Shown: positions 34,438 to 43,745, counted from the first letter of the stretch. The stretch: 64,000 bases of DNA from CADCWK01 sp035944555 (GCA_035944555.1 DASZAY010000030.1:12083-76082); one strand, 5' to 3'. The notes: generated by a model from the letters alone, not told the origin. Made by a program: numbers and translations.

Positions 34438-36243
34438 TCAGCGACCGATGACGACTACGTCCTGGTCGAACAGGATCGGCAGGCGGCCAGTCCATGCACC
34501 TTGGCGCGTCCCCTGGAGCCACGGCTTCTGCACGAACTGCTGGACCCAGTTGCCGATCGGCACGTAGACGGCGTTCTGGAGTGCCAGCTCTTCCGCCTGG
34601 GCGTACAGGTCGTTTCGGGCGTCCGGATCCTGTTCGCGGTCGGCGTCGGCGACCAGGTCGGCGAACTGCTGCGCGTCCGCACCGGGGGTGAACTCGCCGG
34701 CGTCCTCGAGGTCGGCGTTCCAGTTGTAGAAGCCGGTCATGTACGGCGAGTCCGGCCGAAGTGCGTAGGACAGCAGGTAGGGCGTGTCTCCGATGATGGA
34801 CCAGTCGACGATGTTGAACTGCAGCCCGTTGGTGTCCTCGCGGGCCAGCTCGATCTGGGCCGCGCTCAGGCTCGTGTCCTGGGTGATCGTCACGCCCAGG
34901 GTCTCCTGGTACGTGGCGAGGAAGGCGGCTACCCGGGCCTTCTCCTCGTCCGTGTCGCTCGCGGGCTGGAACAGGACGATCTCCGGCAGACCCTCCCCAT
35001 TCGCGAAGCCGGCATCCGCCAGCGACGATGCAGCCGCGTCGGCATCGAAGGCAATACCCTCCGGCGCCTCGTACCCGGCGACCTGCTCGGTGACCGGCGG
35101 CGTGAACGACGTGGTCGGTGTGTAGGTGTCCAGGTAGATCTCGCTCGCGAAGCGTTCCCGGTCCGTCGCCTGAGCAAATGCCCGGCGGACGCCGACGTTG
35201 TTGAACGGCTCCTGGGAGAAGTCCATCGCCAGCGACCGGGTGTAGCCCGAGAACTCGATCGAGCGAAGGTCGGCGGCGAGCGCCTCATTGCCCCGGACCG
35301 ACTCGACGAGCGAGATGGTCACGTCGGCCGAGATCGCATCCTCGTTGGTATAGAGGTCCAGCGCGGCCTGCCCGGCGTCGGACCCGGAGAGGATGCGCCA
35401 CGTCAGCCGGCTGAGCGACGGCGAGGTCCCGCCGTAATACTCGGTGTTCGGCTCCATGACGATGTCCCCACCCTGCTCGAAGGCGGTGATGCGCCACGGT
35501 CCGGTCCCGGCGTCGTTGAGGTAGAAGTCGTCCGGGTTGGACTCAAAGACGGCCGGATCGACGACGGCGTAGACGAACGAGGCGGCGTACGACGGGAAGT
35601 ACGCCAGCCCGTCGACCAGCGTCACCTCGAGCGTCTGGTCGTCCACGGCCTCGACGCCCAGCTGGGCGCCGTCCTCGCGATTGACGACGGCGTCGTAGCC
35701 CTCGATCACCGACATGAACTCGGCCATCGGCGACAGTCTATCCGGGTTGAGCGCCCGCGTCCATGACTGCACGAAGTGATCGGCGATCACCGGCGTGCCG
35801 TTGGCGTAGGTCACGTCAGGACGGATCCGGAAGGTGTAAACCCGGCCATCGTCGCTGACCTCATAGGACTCGGCGAGGTCGTACTCGATGGATCCGTCCT
35901 CGCGATAGCGCAGCAGCCCGCCAAAGACGTTGGGCAGGAGCAGCCAGAATGGCCCCCAGTTCACCGCCTGGTGCGGATCGAGGATGACCTGCTCGCCGAA
36001 GGTGTTGAAGGGGATCAGCAGCTCCTGGTCGGTCTGCGGGTCACCTTCCTGTCGAGCGGCGGCGGCAGCCGGCTGGACGCCGAACCTTGCGGTCGCGACG
36101 GCCCCGGCGGCAACGGCCGAGACACGCGCGAGGTCACGGCGATTGAGCGAGACACCGCCGGCGGATCGCATCGTCCGGATGAGGTGGTTGAGCTGATCCT
36201 GCTCGGGCGGAGTCAGGCTGGAATCCTGGGGCAGTCGTGGCAT
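34438..36243 (-). CDS. Tat-exported ABC transporter substrate-binding protein, family 5 (peptide/OppA-like)
   Basis: 601 residues. A polar N-terminal extension of about 30 residues precedes a Tat motif LNRRDLARVSA (RR 35-36), hydrophobic core to about 53 and AAAAARQE as likely cleavage region. The mature part is an SBP_bac_5 protein: YDLAESYEVSDDGRVYTFRIRPDVTYANGTPVIADHFVQSW is the family's N-terminal signature. Binds oligopeptides or similar solutes outside the membrane. ATG 36243 has AGGAGA upstream. No permease or ATPase of the Opp type adjoins, so it is an orphan. Confidence 0.9.
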   Translation of the reverse strand: MPRLPQDSSLTPPEQDQLNHLIRTMRSAGGVSLNRRDLARVSAVAAGAVATARFGVQPAAAAARQEGDPQTDQELLIPFNTFGEQVILDPHQAVNWGPFWLLLPNVFGGLLRYREDGSIEYDLAESYEVSDDGRVYTFRIRPDVTYANGTPVIADHFVQSWTRALNPDRLSPMAEFMSVIEGYDAVVNREDGAQLGVEAVDDQTLEVTLVDGLAYFPSYAASFVYAVVDPAVFESNPDDFYLNDAGTGPWRITAFEQGGDIVMEPNTEYYGGTSPSLSRLTWRILSGSDAGQAALDLYTNEDAISADVTISLVESVRGNEALAADLRSIEFSGYTRSLAMDFSQEPFNNVGVRRAFAQATDRERFASEIYLDTYTPTTSFTPPVTEQVAGYEAPEGIAFDADAAASSLADAGFANGEGLPEIVLFQPASDTDEEKARVAAFLATYQETLGVTITQDTSLSAAQIELAREDTNGLQFNIVDWSIIGDTPYLLSYALRPDSPYMTGFYNWNADLEDAGEFTPGADAQQFADLVADADREQDPDARNDLYAQAEELALQNAVYVPIGNWVQQFVQKPWLQGTRQGAWTGRLPILFDQDVVVIGR

Positions 36244-36497
36244 TGAGGGTTTCTCCTGGCTTCGGAGTGATCCGGGCGCCGCGGCAGGCTCCGGTGAAAC
36301 AGGACATTCGCGGCACATCATCGGGAGTCGGCGGCTGGCTCGTCGGCACTGCCGCCGGGCCACGGGACCCGGCTACGCTACCACGCGGGACGTGACCGAA
36401 CCACCGGCACGTCAGCGGCCATACGCCGGTTTCCTCTAACTGGTACGCATGGAGTACGCGTTCGGTTCCGCATGGCCGGCTCGCGGACTCCCGTGAC

Positions 36498-37310
36498 CTA
36501 CCCGGGCAGGTCACGGAGGCGGAAAACGATCCCTCCGGCGACGAAGCCGACGACCCCGATCGCTCCAAGAACGAGCAGGTTGTCGGACGACCATTCCGCC
36601 CGGACCAGGGTCGCGGTCGGGTCGAAGTAGTTGAAGACGCTCAGCGGGGTAAAGGGCTGGAGTGCCGACCAGAGCGTGGCGAAGTAGTCGATGAAGTACG
36701 AGGCGACCAGCCAGCTGATGGACCAGCCGACGACCTGGCCGCTCGCCCTGCCGAGTGCGGAGAGACAGAGAGTCACCCCGCTGACGGCGAGCAGCAGGGC
36801 GAAGATCCCGGCCGCTGTCGGAAGCAGAGCCATCCGGTCGATCGGCTCGTCGGTATCGATCAGGCCGAGACCGACGAGGATCCCGAGGGGACCGGTCGCG
36901 GCGAACGCGGCGGCAAGCACGATCGCACCGACCACACGGGCGCCGTAGACGGTCAGTCGCGACACGGACCGGCTGAGCGCCAGCTGGATGGAACCTCGCT
37001 CCATTTCCGCAGCGAGGCCCGATGTGAAGGCGATGACGCCGGCGCAGATCATCAGGAGGAAGACGGGGCTGGTGAAGCCGACCGTCAGGTACCCCTGGAT
37101 GCCCTGCCCGACGATCAGGTCCGGAGAGGACCGGGTAATCGCCTGGATGGCGGGCGGAAGCGACTCGAGGACCGGGTCGAGCTGCTCGGTGCCGACGTCC
37201 CGGGCCACCGGCGGGACGATCAGCTCGAAGACGAACAGACCGAGCAACAGGGCGAGCGTGCCGTAGAAGCCCTGCCTGAGGGCGCGACCGAGCAGGAGCA
37301 GGCCAGTCAT
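36498..37310 (-). CDS. ABC-2 type transporter permease
   Basis: 270 residues with six predicted membrane helices (first at about 14-36; others near 80, 110, 140, 180, 240). The segment EMERGSIQLALSRSVSRLTVYGARV is the conserved coupling region of ABC-2 permeases. It forms an exporter with the ATPase encoded immediately upstream (ATGA overlap). Substrate unknown; the Wzz-like gene ahead of the ATPase hints at polysaccharide or lipid-linked cargo, but this subfamily also exports drugs and lantibiotics. Confidence 0.85.
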   Translation of the reverse strand: MTGLLLLGRALRQGFYGTLALLLGLFVFELIVPPVARDVGTEQLDPVLESLPPAIQAITRSSPDLIVGQGIQGYLTVGFTSPVFLLMICAGVIAFTSGLAAEMERGSIQLALSRSVSRLTVYGARVVGAIVLAAAFAATGPLGILVGLGLIDTDEPIDRMALLPTAAGIFALLLAVSGVTLCLSALGRASGQVVGWSISWLVASYFIDYFATLWSALQPFTPLSVFNYFDPTATLVRAEWSSDNLLVLGAIGVVGFVAGGIVFRLRDLPG

Positions 37311-38224
37311 CGGGGGTCCTCCCGACCGGAGGTATCACCGTAGAAGCCGAAGAAGACGTCCTCAAGCCGTGGTGGGCTGATGATCAGATCCTCGACCGGA
37401 TGCTGCCCCAGGAAGGCCAGCAGCGGCTGGAGATCGCCCTCGATGGTGATCCGGTGTCGTCCGCCATCCGACCCGGTTACACGGACACCGGGGACCGTGG
37501 CCAGCCCGGCGCCCAGCGACGCCGGCGACCGGATCTCGGCGACCCGGAGGCGTCGCCGGATCAGCTCATCGACGGGCTGGTCGGCGACGAGACGCCCGTC
37601 CCGGATGATCGCGACGTGCCCGCAGATCCGCTCGACCTCGGCCAGGTCATGCGAGGACATAAGGATGGTCCGGCCGGCCGCGACCCGCTCACGGAGGAGA
37701 TCCTCGAAGCGGCGCTGGACGAGCGGGTCGAGCCCGTCGGTCGGCTCGTCAAGGATGAGCACGTCCGGGTCGGTCTGGAAGGCGGCGGTCAGTGCCAGTT
37801 TCTGCCGCATGCCCTTGGAGTAGGTGCCGAGCCGGCGGGACAGCACGTCCCGGTCCAGCTCCAGCGCGTCCAGGATCCGGTCCTGGAGGACCGGCGCGCC
37901 CTGGCTCAGGCGGGCGGCGAAATCCAGCTGGGCGGACCCGGACATATCAGCGTAGAGGGCGCCGGATTCGACGAGATAGCCAAGCCGGGCCCGGGCGGCG
38001 AGACCATCGCGCCACGAATCGTGGCCGTGGATCAGGGTGCGGCCGGACGTCGGCCGGAGAAAGCCGAGCAGGGCGCGGATCGTCGTCGTCTTGCCGGCGC
38101 CGTTCGGCCCGAGAAAGCCATAGATGGTTCCGGGCGGAACGGTGAGGTCAAGGGCGTCCACGGCGAGCCGCCGTCCGTAGCGGCGGGTCAGGCGTTCCAC
38201 GCGGATGACGGCGTCATCGGTCAT
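37307..38224 (-). CDS. ABC-2 type transporter ATP-binding protein
   Basis: 305 residues. Walker A GPNGAGKTTT (about 40-49), Q-loop-like region, signature YSKGMRQKLALT, Walker B VLILDEPTDGLDP and H-loop MSSHDL are intact. The C-terminal 90 residues (RVAEIRSPASLGAGLATVPGV...) are the extra domain typical of CcmA/NatA-like ABC-2 ATPases. Start ATG overlaps the stop of the Wzz-like gene (ATGA) and its own stop overlaps the permease start, so all three are translationally coupled. Confidence 0.9.
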   Translation of the reverse strand: MTDDAVIRVERLTRRYGRRLAVDALDLTVPPGTIYGFLGPNGAGKTTTIRALLGFLRPTSGRTLIHGHDSWRDGLAARARLGYLVESGALYADMSGSAQLDFAARLSQGAPVLQDRILDALELDRDVLSRRLGTYSKGMRQKLALTAAFQTDPDVLILDEPTDGLDPLVQRRFEDLLRERVAAGRTILMSSHDLAEVERICGHVAIIRDGRLVADQPVDELIRRRLRVAEIRSPASLGAGLATVPGVRVTGSDGGRHRITIEGDLQPLLAFLGQHPVEDLIISPPRLEDVFFGFYGDTSGREDPR

Positions 38225-39522
38225 GCGATCACGACCCCGGCGACCATCCCGCCCGCGGATTCGATGGCGGCGCGGCCCTGCAGCAAGCCGGAGCCATCAC
38301 TTCGCCCCGCCGTGACGATGAGGATGGTCGTCGTGACGACACGTGCCAGGGCGAGCGCGTCAGCCGATGACGCGAGCGGCCGAACGACGATGAGAATCGT
38401 CGACCACTGTGGTGCCTGGGCCTGGAGCAGTTCCGCCCAACGATCGGCCCGCATGATGTCCACGCCAGCGGCGGGAGCGGCAAGATGCACGATCGCGAGG
38501 TCACCGGCGGCATCGAACACGGGCGGATCCCCGATGTTCGCCGACAGCCAGGCGGTCATCGAGGTATCCGGTTCGTCCGATGGCAGCGACGTGGTGTCGA
38601 TAACGAGCGTTCGATGTGAGGCGGCGGCGAACGCGGTCCCGAGACGGGTGGCGACATCACGTGCCGGCAGGTCCAGTCCGGCCAGGAGCACGGCCCGGAC
38701 GGATCCCTCGCTGACCGGCACGGCCGCGTCGACGACGGCGCGTAGCGCCCGCACAGGTTCGTCGCGAGCCGGCGAATGGGGCTCCGGCAGTTCGCTGGCC
38801 TCTCCGGTCCGTGCCGGGTTCGGTGTGACCCGGCGCGGGATGGCCGGTAGTCCACGTCCGGCTCGACCGGTTCGTACGTCGCCCAGCACAACCCCGTCAT
38901 AGACTGCCGTGACGTCCGTGCGGTCCCGGAGCCGCCCGTCGAGTGCGGCGGCGAGCGCGGCCAGGCCGCACCCGATGGCGAGCGCGACGAGTGTCGACAC
39001 CAGTAGCGCGATGCCCGTCGTCGCCGGGCTGTCCCGGGATGCCGTCGTTGGCTGGATCAATCGGACGGTCGCGGGTGGGTCCCCTTCGGCGACCAGCGCG
39101 AAGTTGATCTGCTCGTCCAGGACAAGCCGGGCAGCCTCGGCCAGCGCCAGCGCACCCCGCTCGTCCGGTCGGGTGGATCGAACCGTCACGATGCGACCGT
39201 AGTAGTCAGCGGAGAAGGAAGTCTGGATCTGGTCCGGTGTCAGGACGATGGTCGGATCGATCTCGGCTAAGGCGGTCGTCACCCGGTTGGCGAAGACGGG
39301 CGACGTAATCAGCTCCGGGACATCGTCGAGGACCATGAGTTCCGGTCGCTCGGCGCTACCCGGGTCGGACGTGTCGCCCGGGATGATGACCGACACCCGG
39401 AACGAGGCGACCCAGGGGCTCTGCGATTGAAGAAGCAGCGACACGACGAGGACGACCGCCGGTACGCCGAGGACCAGCCACCAGCGACGCATCAGGATCG
39501 TCAGGATGCGCCGCAGCTCCAT
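38221..39522 (-). CDS. Wzz/chain-length-determinant-like membrane protein with degenerate P-loop domain
   Basis: 433 residues. Two membrane helices (about 15-31 and 170-193) enclose an extracytoplasmic region of about 140 residues, the topology of Wzz/CapA co-polymerases. The cytoplasmic part (about 270-433) resembles a BY-kinase/MinD-type fold (AVLLAGLDLPARDVATRLGTAFAAAS, then RTLVIDTTSLPSDEP), but the Walker A lysine is missing, so ATP hydrolysis or tyrosine kinase activity is unlikely. ATG 39522 has GGAGG upstream. It heads a three-gene operon with an ABC-2 exporter and follows a polyprenyl sugar-phosphate transferase gene on the same strand. Confidence 0.7.
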   Translation of the reverse strand: MELRRILTILMRRWWLVLGVPAVVLVVSLLLQSQSPWVASFRVSVIIPGDTSDPGSAERPELMVLDDVPELITSPVFANRVTTALAEIDPTIVLTPDQIQTSFSADYYGRIVTVRSTRPDERGALALAEAARLVLDEQINFALVAEGDPPATVRLIQPTTASRDSPATTGIALLVSTLVALAIGCGLAALAAALDGRLRDRTDVTAVYDGVVLGDVRTGRAGRGLPAIPRRVTPNPARTGEASELPEPHSPARDEPVRALRAVVDAAVPVSEGSVRAVLLAGLDLPARDVATRLGTAFAAASHRTLVIDTTSLPSDEPDTSMTAWLSANIGDPPVFDAAGDLAIVHLAAPAAGVDIMRADRWAELLQAQAPQWSTILIVVRPLASSADALALARVVTTTILIVTAGRSDGSGLLQGRAAIESAGGMVAGVVIA

Positions 39523-39637
39523 GGGTCGAGGGCCTCCGAGACCGGGATCGATCACCTGGTGGACGCAACGCCGCACCGCCGGGAGCCTACCGCATGGTGA
39601 CGATGGCGCCTATCGGGTATCAGGCGGAAGTGACCGA

Positions 39638-41104
39638 TCAGTACGCGCCCCGCCCACCGATGACCGCCGGGATCGTCCGCACGAGGAGCTTGACGTCCAG
39701 CCAGGGCGACCAGGTCTCGACGTAGTACAGGTCCAGCCGGATCATCTCCTCGAATGAGAGGTCGCTGCGTCCGTTGACCTGCCAGAGGCCAGTCAGGCCG
39801 GGCGTGACCGCGAGCCGCTGGTGGTGGACCGGCTCGTAGAGGGCGACTTCCTCGGGCAGCGGCGGACGTGGCCCGACCAGGCTCATCTCACCCCGGACGA
39901 CGTTCCAGATCTGTGGGCACTCGTCCAGGCTGAAGCGCCGCAGCCACTTGCCGAGTCGGGTCAGGCGCGGATCATCGGCGTGCTTGAACAGTCGCGGATC
40001 GGCATCCCCGTCGCTGGCGATCAGCTCGTCCCGCATGGCGTCGGCGTTGGCGACCATCGTCCGGAACTTGAGCACACCGAACTGCCGACCATGCCGACCG
40101 ACCCGGGGCTGGCGAAGCAACGCCGGGCCGGGAGAGTCGAGCCGGATCAGCAGCGCCACGACAAGCATCGGCACGATGGCGACGGCGAGGACAGCGACCG
40201 ACAGGACGAAGTCGACGGCACGCTTGGTGGCTTCGCCACGCTGACTCATGACAGCATGGTCGAAGCCGATCACCGGGATACCCGAGATGACATCCAACGC
40301 TGCCCGGCCGACGCCAGGCTCAAGGTTGGGCGCAACCCGGACGACGAGCCCAGCCTTCCGGGCCCGCTCGACCAGTTGGCCGGCCAGGTGCAGCTGGTCC
40401 TCGCCAAGGACGATGATCACTTCATCGACGCGGTGGGCCCGGGCAACGGTCGTGAAGTCATCGAGGTCGCCCAGCCGGTCGGCATGGACGATCCGGGTCT
40501 CAGTCGCGACCGGCAGGGGGCCATCGGTGGAATCCGACGAGACGTAGCCGACGAGATGTGATCCGAGCCGCGGATCATTGACGACGGCCTGCATCAGGCG
40601 CCGGGAGCTTTCCCCGGCAGCCCCGACGAACAGGACGCGGGCCACGCCCAGACCCCGGCGCCAAGCCAGCACATCGATGGCGTTGATCAGCCACCGCTTC
40701 GTGAGGAGCGCACCGACGATCAGCGACCATCCTCCAAAGACGCTTGTCAGCGACCGTTCAGCGCCGAGGAGCTCCGTCGCGACGATCCCGGCGGCAAGGG
40801 CCAGGATGAGGACCTCGACGAGGATCAGCCCGCGGTCGAACGGCGAGACATGCGGATCTGAGCGGTAGAGCCCACGACCGAACCCTACGCCGGCGGTCAC
40901 GAGGGCAACCACGACCGCGAAGATGGTCGCATTAATCGGCCCGGCCGCCACGGCCAGCCCGATCAGCGCTACGTCGGTGGCAATGTCCGCACCGAGCCCG
41001 AGTCGCCCGACCCAGGCGGGACGCCCATGCCGGTCCCACCAGGGGCGGCGGACGGACATCGTGGGAGCGAATGCGGTTGGTGTCTGGAGGGCCGGGTCAG
41101 GCAA
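39638..41104 (-). CDS. Polyprenyl glycosylphosphotransferase (WbaP/CpsE-like initiating sugar transferase)
   Basis: 488 residues. Four to five N-terminal membrane helices, a central CoA-binding-like domain (VLFVGAAGESSRRLMQAVVNDPRLG), one further helix (about 300) and a C-terminal Bac_transf domain with SPGPALLRQPRVGRHGRQFGVLKFRTM, SLDECPQIWNVVRGEMSLVGPRPP and PGLTGLWQVNGRSDLSFEEM. It transfers a sugar 1-phosphate to undecaprenyl phosphate, starting exopolysaccharide repeat synthesis. TTG 41104 is preferred for its GGAG at proper spacing; ATG 41059 lacks an RBS. The Wzz-like gene lies about 115 nt downstream, so a small polysaccharide locus is likely. Confidence 0.9.
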   Translation of the reverse strand: MPDPALQTPTAFAPTMSVRRPWWDRHGRPAWVGRLGLGADIATDVALIGLAVAAGPINATIFAVVVALVTAGVGFGRGLYRSDPHVSPFDRGLILVEVLILALAAGIVATELLGAERSLTSVFGGWSLIVGALLTKRWLINAIDVLAWRRGLGVARVLFVGAAGESSRRLMQAVVNDPRLGSHLVGYVSSDSTDGPLPVATETRIVHADRLGDLDDFTTVARAHRVDEVIIVLGEDQLHLAGQLVERARKAGLVVRVAPNLEPGVGRAALDVISGIPVIGFDHAVMSQRGEATKRAVDFVLSVAVLAVAIVPMLVVALLIRLDSPGPALLRQPRVGRHGRQFGVLKFRTMVANADAMRDELIASDGDADPRLFKHADDPRLTRLGKWLRRFSLDECPQIWNVVRGEMSLVGPRPPLPEEVALYEPVHHQRLAVTPGLTGLWQVNGRSDLSFEEMIRLDLYYVETWSPWLDVKLLVRTIPAVIGGRGAY

Positions 41105-41433
41105 GTAGTGACTCCGTAGGATGTTCTATCAAGAGAGGAATCACGAACGGATCGTCATCGCAACAGCACGCTACAGCGGCGCCGGGCATGGGACCGGACC
41201 GATCGTCGTTCGCCTGGCTCGTCCGGCGAGCGAATTGTACCCGCCTGCCCCGGGACGGTGACGCCGTGTCCGGACAACACTTGGTCTCCGGTGCTTCAGG
41301 AGCTACCGCCCGGGCACATTTCCATGCCGTACGGCTCCCGGCGCCTATACTGCCCCGTCGACCGGCCGCGACAACGATGATGCACACACGCGGCCATCCC
41401 TCCATTCCGAACCGAGCGCGAGGACACGTCACC
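41105..41433. other. Divergent intergenic region
   Basis: Between the sugar transferase (-) and the membrane protein (+). A TATACT hexamer at 41346-41351 is a candidate -10 for the plus-strand gene, 82 nt before its start. No convincing gene seen on either strand. Confidence 0.5.
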
Positions 41434-42786
41434 GTGGCTGGAGCCGAGATCGTCCACTACAGCACCGACCAGCGGGGACGGGCCGGCGCGTTCGTCGCGG
41501 GCCAGCTGGCCGCATTGCTCGGGGCGGCCGCCAGCGCCATCCTGCACCCGATCGTTGTCCTGCCCGCACTGATCGCCGCCCTCACCGATGACTGGTACCT
41601 GATCGCCTTGCCGGTCGTCCTCGCTGGTCTGATGTGGCCCATCGGGGCTGGGCTCGCCATGACCCGGGCCGGGCGGGAGCGGCCGAACCTCTGGGCTCTC
41701 GGTGGCAACGTCATCCGGTTGGCGATGGTCGTGGTCCTGGCCATCGTCATCGACCGCAGCGCCGACTCCGACACCGATGCGCTGGTCCGGGCACTCCTGG
41801 TCTGCTTCGCCTTCTTCGCCCTCGGCTCGGCAATGGTCGGGCGGTCGGAGACGTCCGTCGCCACCCTGTCCGTCAGTCCGCGCCGTCGGCCGGGCTTCTT
41901 CCGATCCCGTCTGCTCTGGAGCTCGCTGAGCGCGATCGCGATCTCGCTGGTCGCGGCCGGGCTCTTGGGGGGCGAAGAGATCAGCCTGCCCGACCGGTTC
42001 GCGGTGCTGTTCGTCGTTGCCGCGGCGTTCCTGACGGCGGCGCTGTTCTTTCAGTCCACCCTGCGCCTGCCTTCGTTCGGCCGCCGGGGCGGGCACGGCA
42101 ACCAGCCGACGACACTTGCAGCCCGACCGGTCCTCGGCTGGGTCAGCTTCCGGATCCTGCTCGCATTGGCGGCGCTGGCCGATCCCTTCCTGATTGTCTA
42201 CGCCCTGACCGTCCTCGACGCGTCGGCGACGGTAATCGGGTTGGCCGTCGCGGCGATCGTCGCGGGCCGGCTGCTGACGCATCCGCTCTGGGTGCGGATC
42301 AGTGGACGGGGACGGACTCGCGCGGGCCTACAGGGCGTCGCGCTGATTCGCATCCTGATCCCGGCCCTGGCGCTAACGCTGCCCTACCTGTTTGACTCGT
42401 CCGCCTGGACCGACCGGGTGACTGACCCCGATGTCCGCGGCTGGGTGTTTCTCGTGGTGTTTCTCCTGATAGGGATCGCGCAAGGCGGGCAGAGTGTCCT
42501 CGCCGCACGGTATACGGCCGATCTGTCGGGCCGGTTCGGCGCCGGTGTCTGGCCGTTGTCCAATACCGTGGTCGCGCTCGCCGCGGTCGCGTCGCTGGGC
42601 GGGGCGTGGATTCTCACGCGGTGGGGATTCGAGGAGACGTTCCTTGCCGCCGGAGGGGCCGGGCTGCTCGCCATCCTGCTGAGCGGTGTCCTCGTCGCTA
42701 CGAGCGGCGCACCGGTCCGCCGCTCCGGCTCGTTCTCATTGCGCCGGCCGCAGGCCGTGGTGCCCCTCACCGCCCGGCGGAACTGA
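41434..42786 (+). CDS. Polytopic membrane protein, MFS-like
   Basis: About 450 residues with roughly 12 hydrophobic segments in two halves separated by a charged loop (about 205-228, PSFGRRGGHGNQ). The second half contains VIGLAVAAIVAGRLLTHPLWVRISGRGRTRAG, which looks like the loop 2-3 region of major-facilitator proteins, but the family is divergent and no substrate can be named. GTG 41434 is chosen (GAGGA 10 nt upstream); ATG 41378 is an alternative. It precedes upp but is 75 nt away. Confidence 0.65.
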   Translation: MAGAEIVHYSTDQRGRAGAFVAGQLAALLGAAASAILHPIVVLPALIAALTDDWYLIALPVVLAGLMWPIGAGLAMTRAGRERPNLWALGGNVIRLAMVVVLAIVIDRSADSDTDALVRALLVCFAFFALGSAMVGRSETSVATLSVSPRRRPGFFRSRLLWSSLSAIAISLVAAGLLGGEEISLPDRFAVLFVVAAAFLTAALFFQSTLRLPSFGRRGGHGNQPTTLAARPVLGWVSFRILLALAALADPFLIVYALTVLDASATVIGLAVAAIVAGRLLTHPLWVRISGRGRTRAGLQGVALIRILIPALALTLPYLFDSSAWTDRVTDPDVRGWVFLVVFLLIGIAQGGQSVLAARYTADLSGRFGAGVWPLSNTVVALAAVASLGGAWILTRWGFEETFLAAGGAGLLAILLSGVLVATSGAPVRRSGSFSLRRPQAVVPLTARRN

Positions 42787-42861
42787 TCGCCAGGCAGACC
42801 GCGCACTACCCGGCAAACCAAAATCCCGTCAGGTCACCCTTCACGACAACGGAGGATCGCG

Positions 42862-43521
42862 ATGGTCCCGTCGCCGCTTACCACCTCGTCCGAGTTCCCC
42901 AACCTGCGCTGCACCTCACACCCGCTGATCGTCCATACGCTGACGCAGTTGATCGACGAGCGGAGCGATTCGGCGACGTTCCGGCTGCTGGTCCGGCGGC
43001 TGACCACGCTCCTTGTCTACGAGGCTACCGCCGGGCTGCCACTCAGGCAGGAGCTGGTCCGGACGCCGATGGAAGCGACCGAGAGCGGTCGGCTCGCCTC
43101 CCGCATCGGCCTGGTCCCGATTCTCCGGGCCGGGCTCGGCATGGTCGAACCGGCGCTGGATGCACTTCCGGATGCTGAGGTCTGGCATCTTGGCCTGTAT
43201 CGCGACGAAGCGACCAAGCGGCCAGTGAGCTACTACAACCGGCTCCCTGCCCGGTGCCCGGACGATAACGTCTTCATCCTCGATCCGATGCTCGCCACGG
43301 GCGGCTCGGCGTCGGATGCCATCGATGTCGTCCGGAACTGGGGCGCACCGTCGATCAGCTTCATCGGGCTGATCGCGGCACCGGAAGGCGTCCAGCGGCT
43401 GGCAGAGCGCCATCCTGACGTGCCCGTCTTCGTTGCCGCGCTGCACCGTCAGCTCAACGATGACGCCTTCATCCTGCCGGGCCTCGGTGATGCCGGCGAC
43501 CGGATGTTCGGCACGACTTAG
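42862..43521 (+). CDS. upp: Uracil phosphoribosyltransferase
   Basis: Salvages uracil to UMP using PRPP. 219 residues, usual for Upp. Signatures: LLVYEATAGLPL, the ILRAGLGMVEPAL stretch, LYRDEATKRPVSYYNRLP, the PRPP-binding loop LDPMLATGGSASDAI, and a C-terminal LPGLGDAGDRMFGT. ATG 42862 is preceded by GGAGG 6 nt upstream. A very long hairpin follows. The neighbours are unrelated to pyrimidine metabolism. Confidence 0.95.
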   Translation: MVPSPLTTSSEFPNLRCTSHPLIVHTLTQLIDERSDSATFRLLVRRLTTLLVYEATAGLPLRQELVRTPMEATESGRLASRIGLVPILRAGLGMVEPALDALPDAEVWHLGLYRDEATKRPVSYYNRLPARCPDDNVFILDPMLATGGSASDAIDVVRNWGAPSISFIGLIAAPEGVQRLAERHPDVPVFVAALHRQLNDDAFILPGLGDAGDRMFGTT

Positions 43522-43581
43522 GTCGCATTTCACATTTATGGTTATGGTCGCGGCTATCCTGCCCCGGTCTCCAATCGTTCC

Positions 43582-43637
43582 CACATGACGCGTCCAGCCG
43601 CTGCCTGATGACGGGCAGCGGCTGGACGTGTCATGTG
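43582..43637 (+). terminator. Long hairpin downstream of upp
   Basis: 24-bp stem with a single G-T pair and an 8-nt loop, about 60 nt after the upp stop. No T-tract follows, so it may act as a transcript stabiliser as well as a terminator. Confidence 0.6.
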
Positions 43638-43707
43638 CCAAGTGTCGGTCGCGGCTGTTCGGAGCAATCGTTGGGACGCCATCTGGTCCATGGTAGTGAC
43701 TCTGGGT

Positions 43708-43745
43708 TGAGCCAAGAATAGAACATATATTCTATTCTTGGCTCA
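43708..43745. promoter_or_regulatory. 38-bp perfect palindrome upstream of DUF3987-like gene
   Basis: Two perfect 16-bp arms (TGAGCCAAGAATAGAA / TTCTATTCTTGGCTCA) around CATATA, in AT-rich DNA 58 nt before the gene. The core GAACATATATTC is one base from the SOS-box form GAAC-N4-GTTC. TATTCT within the right arm (43733-43738) is a possible -10. Operator is more likely than terminator because no T-tract follows. Confidence 0.55.
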
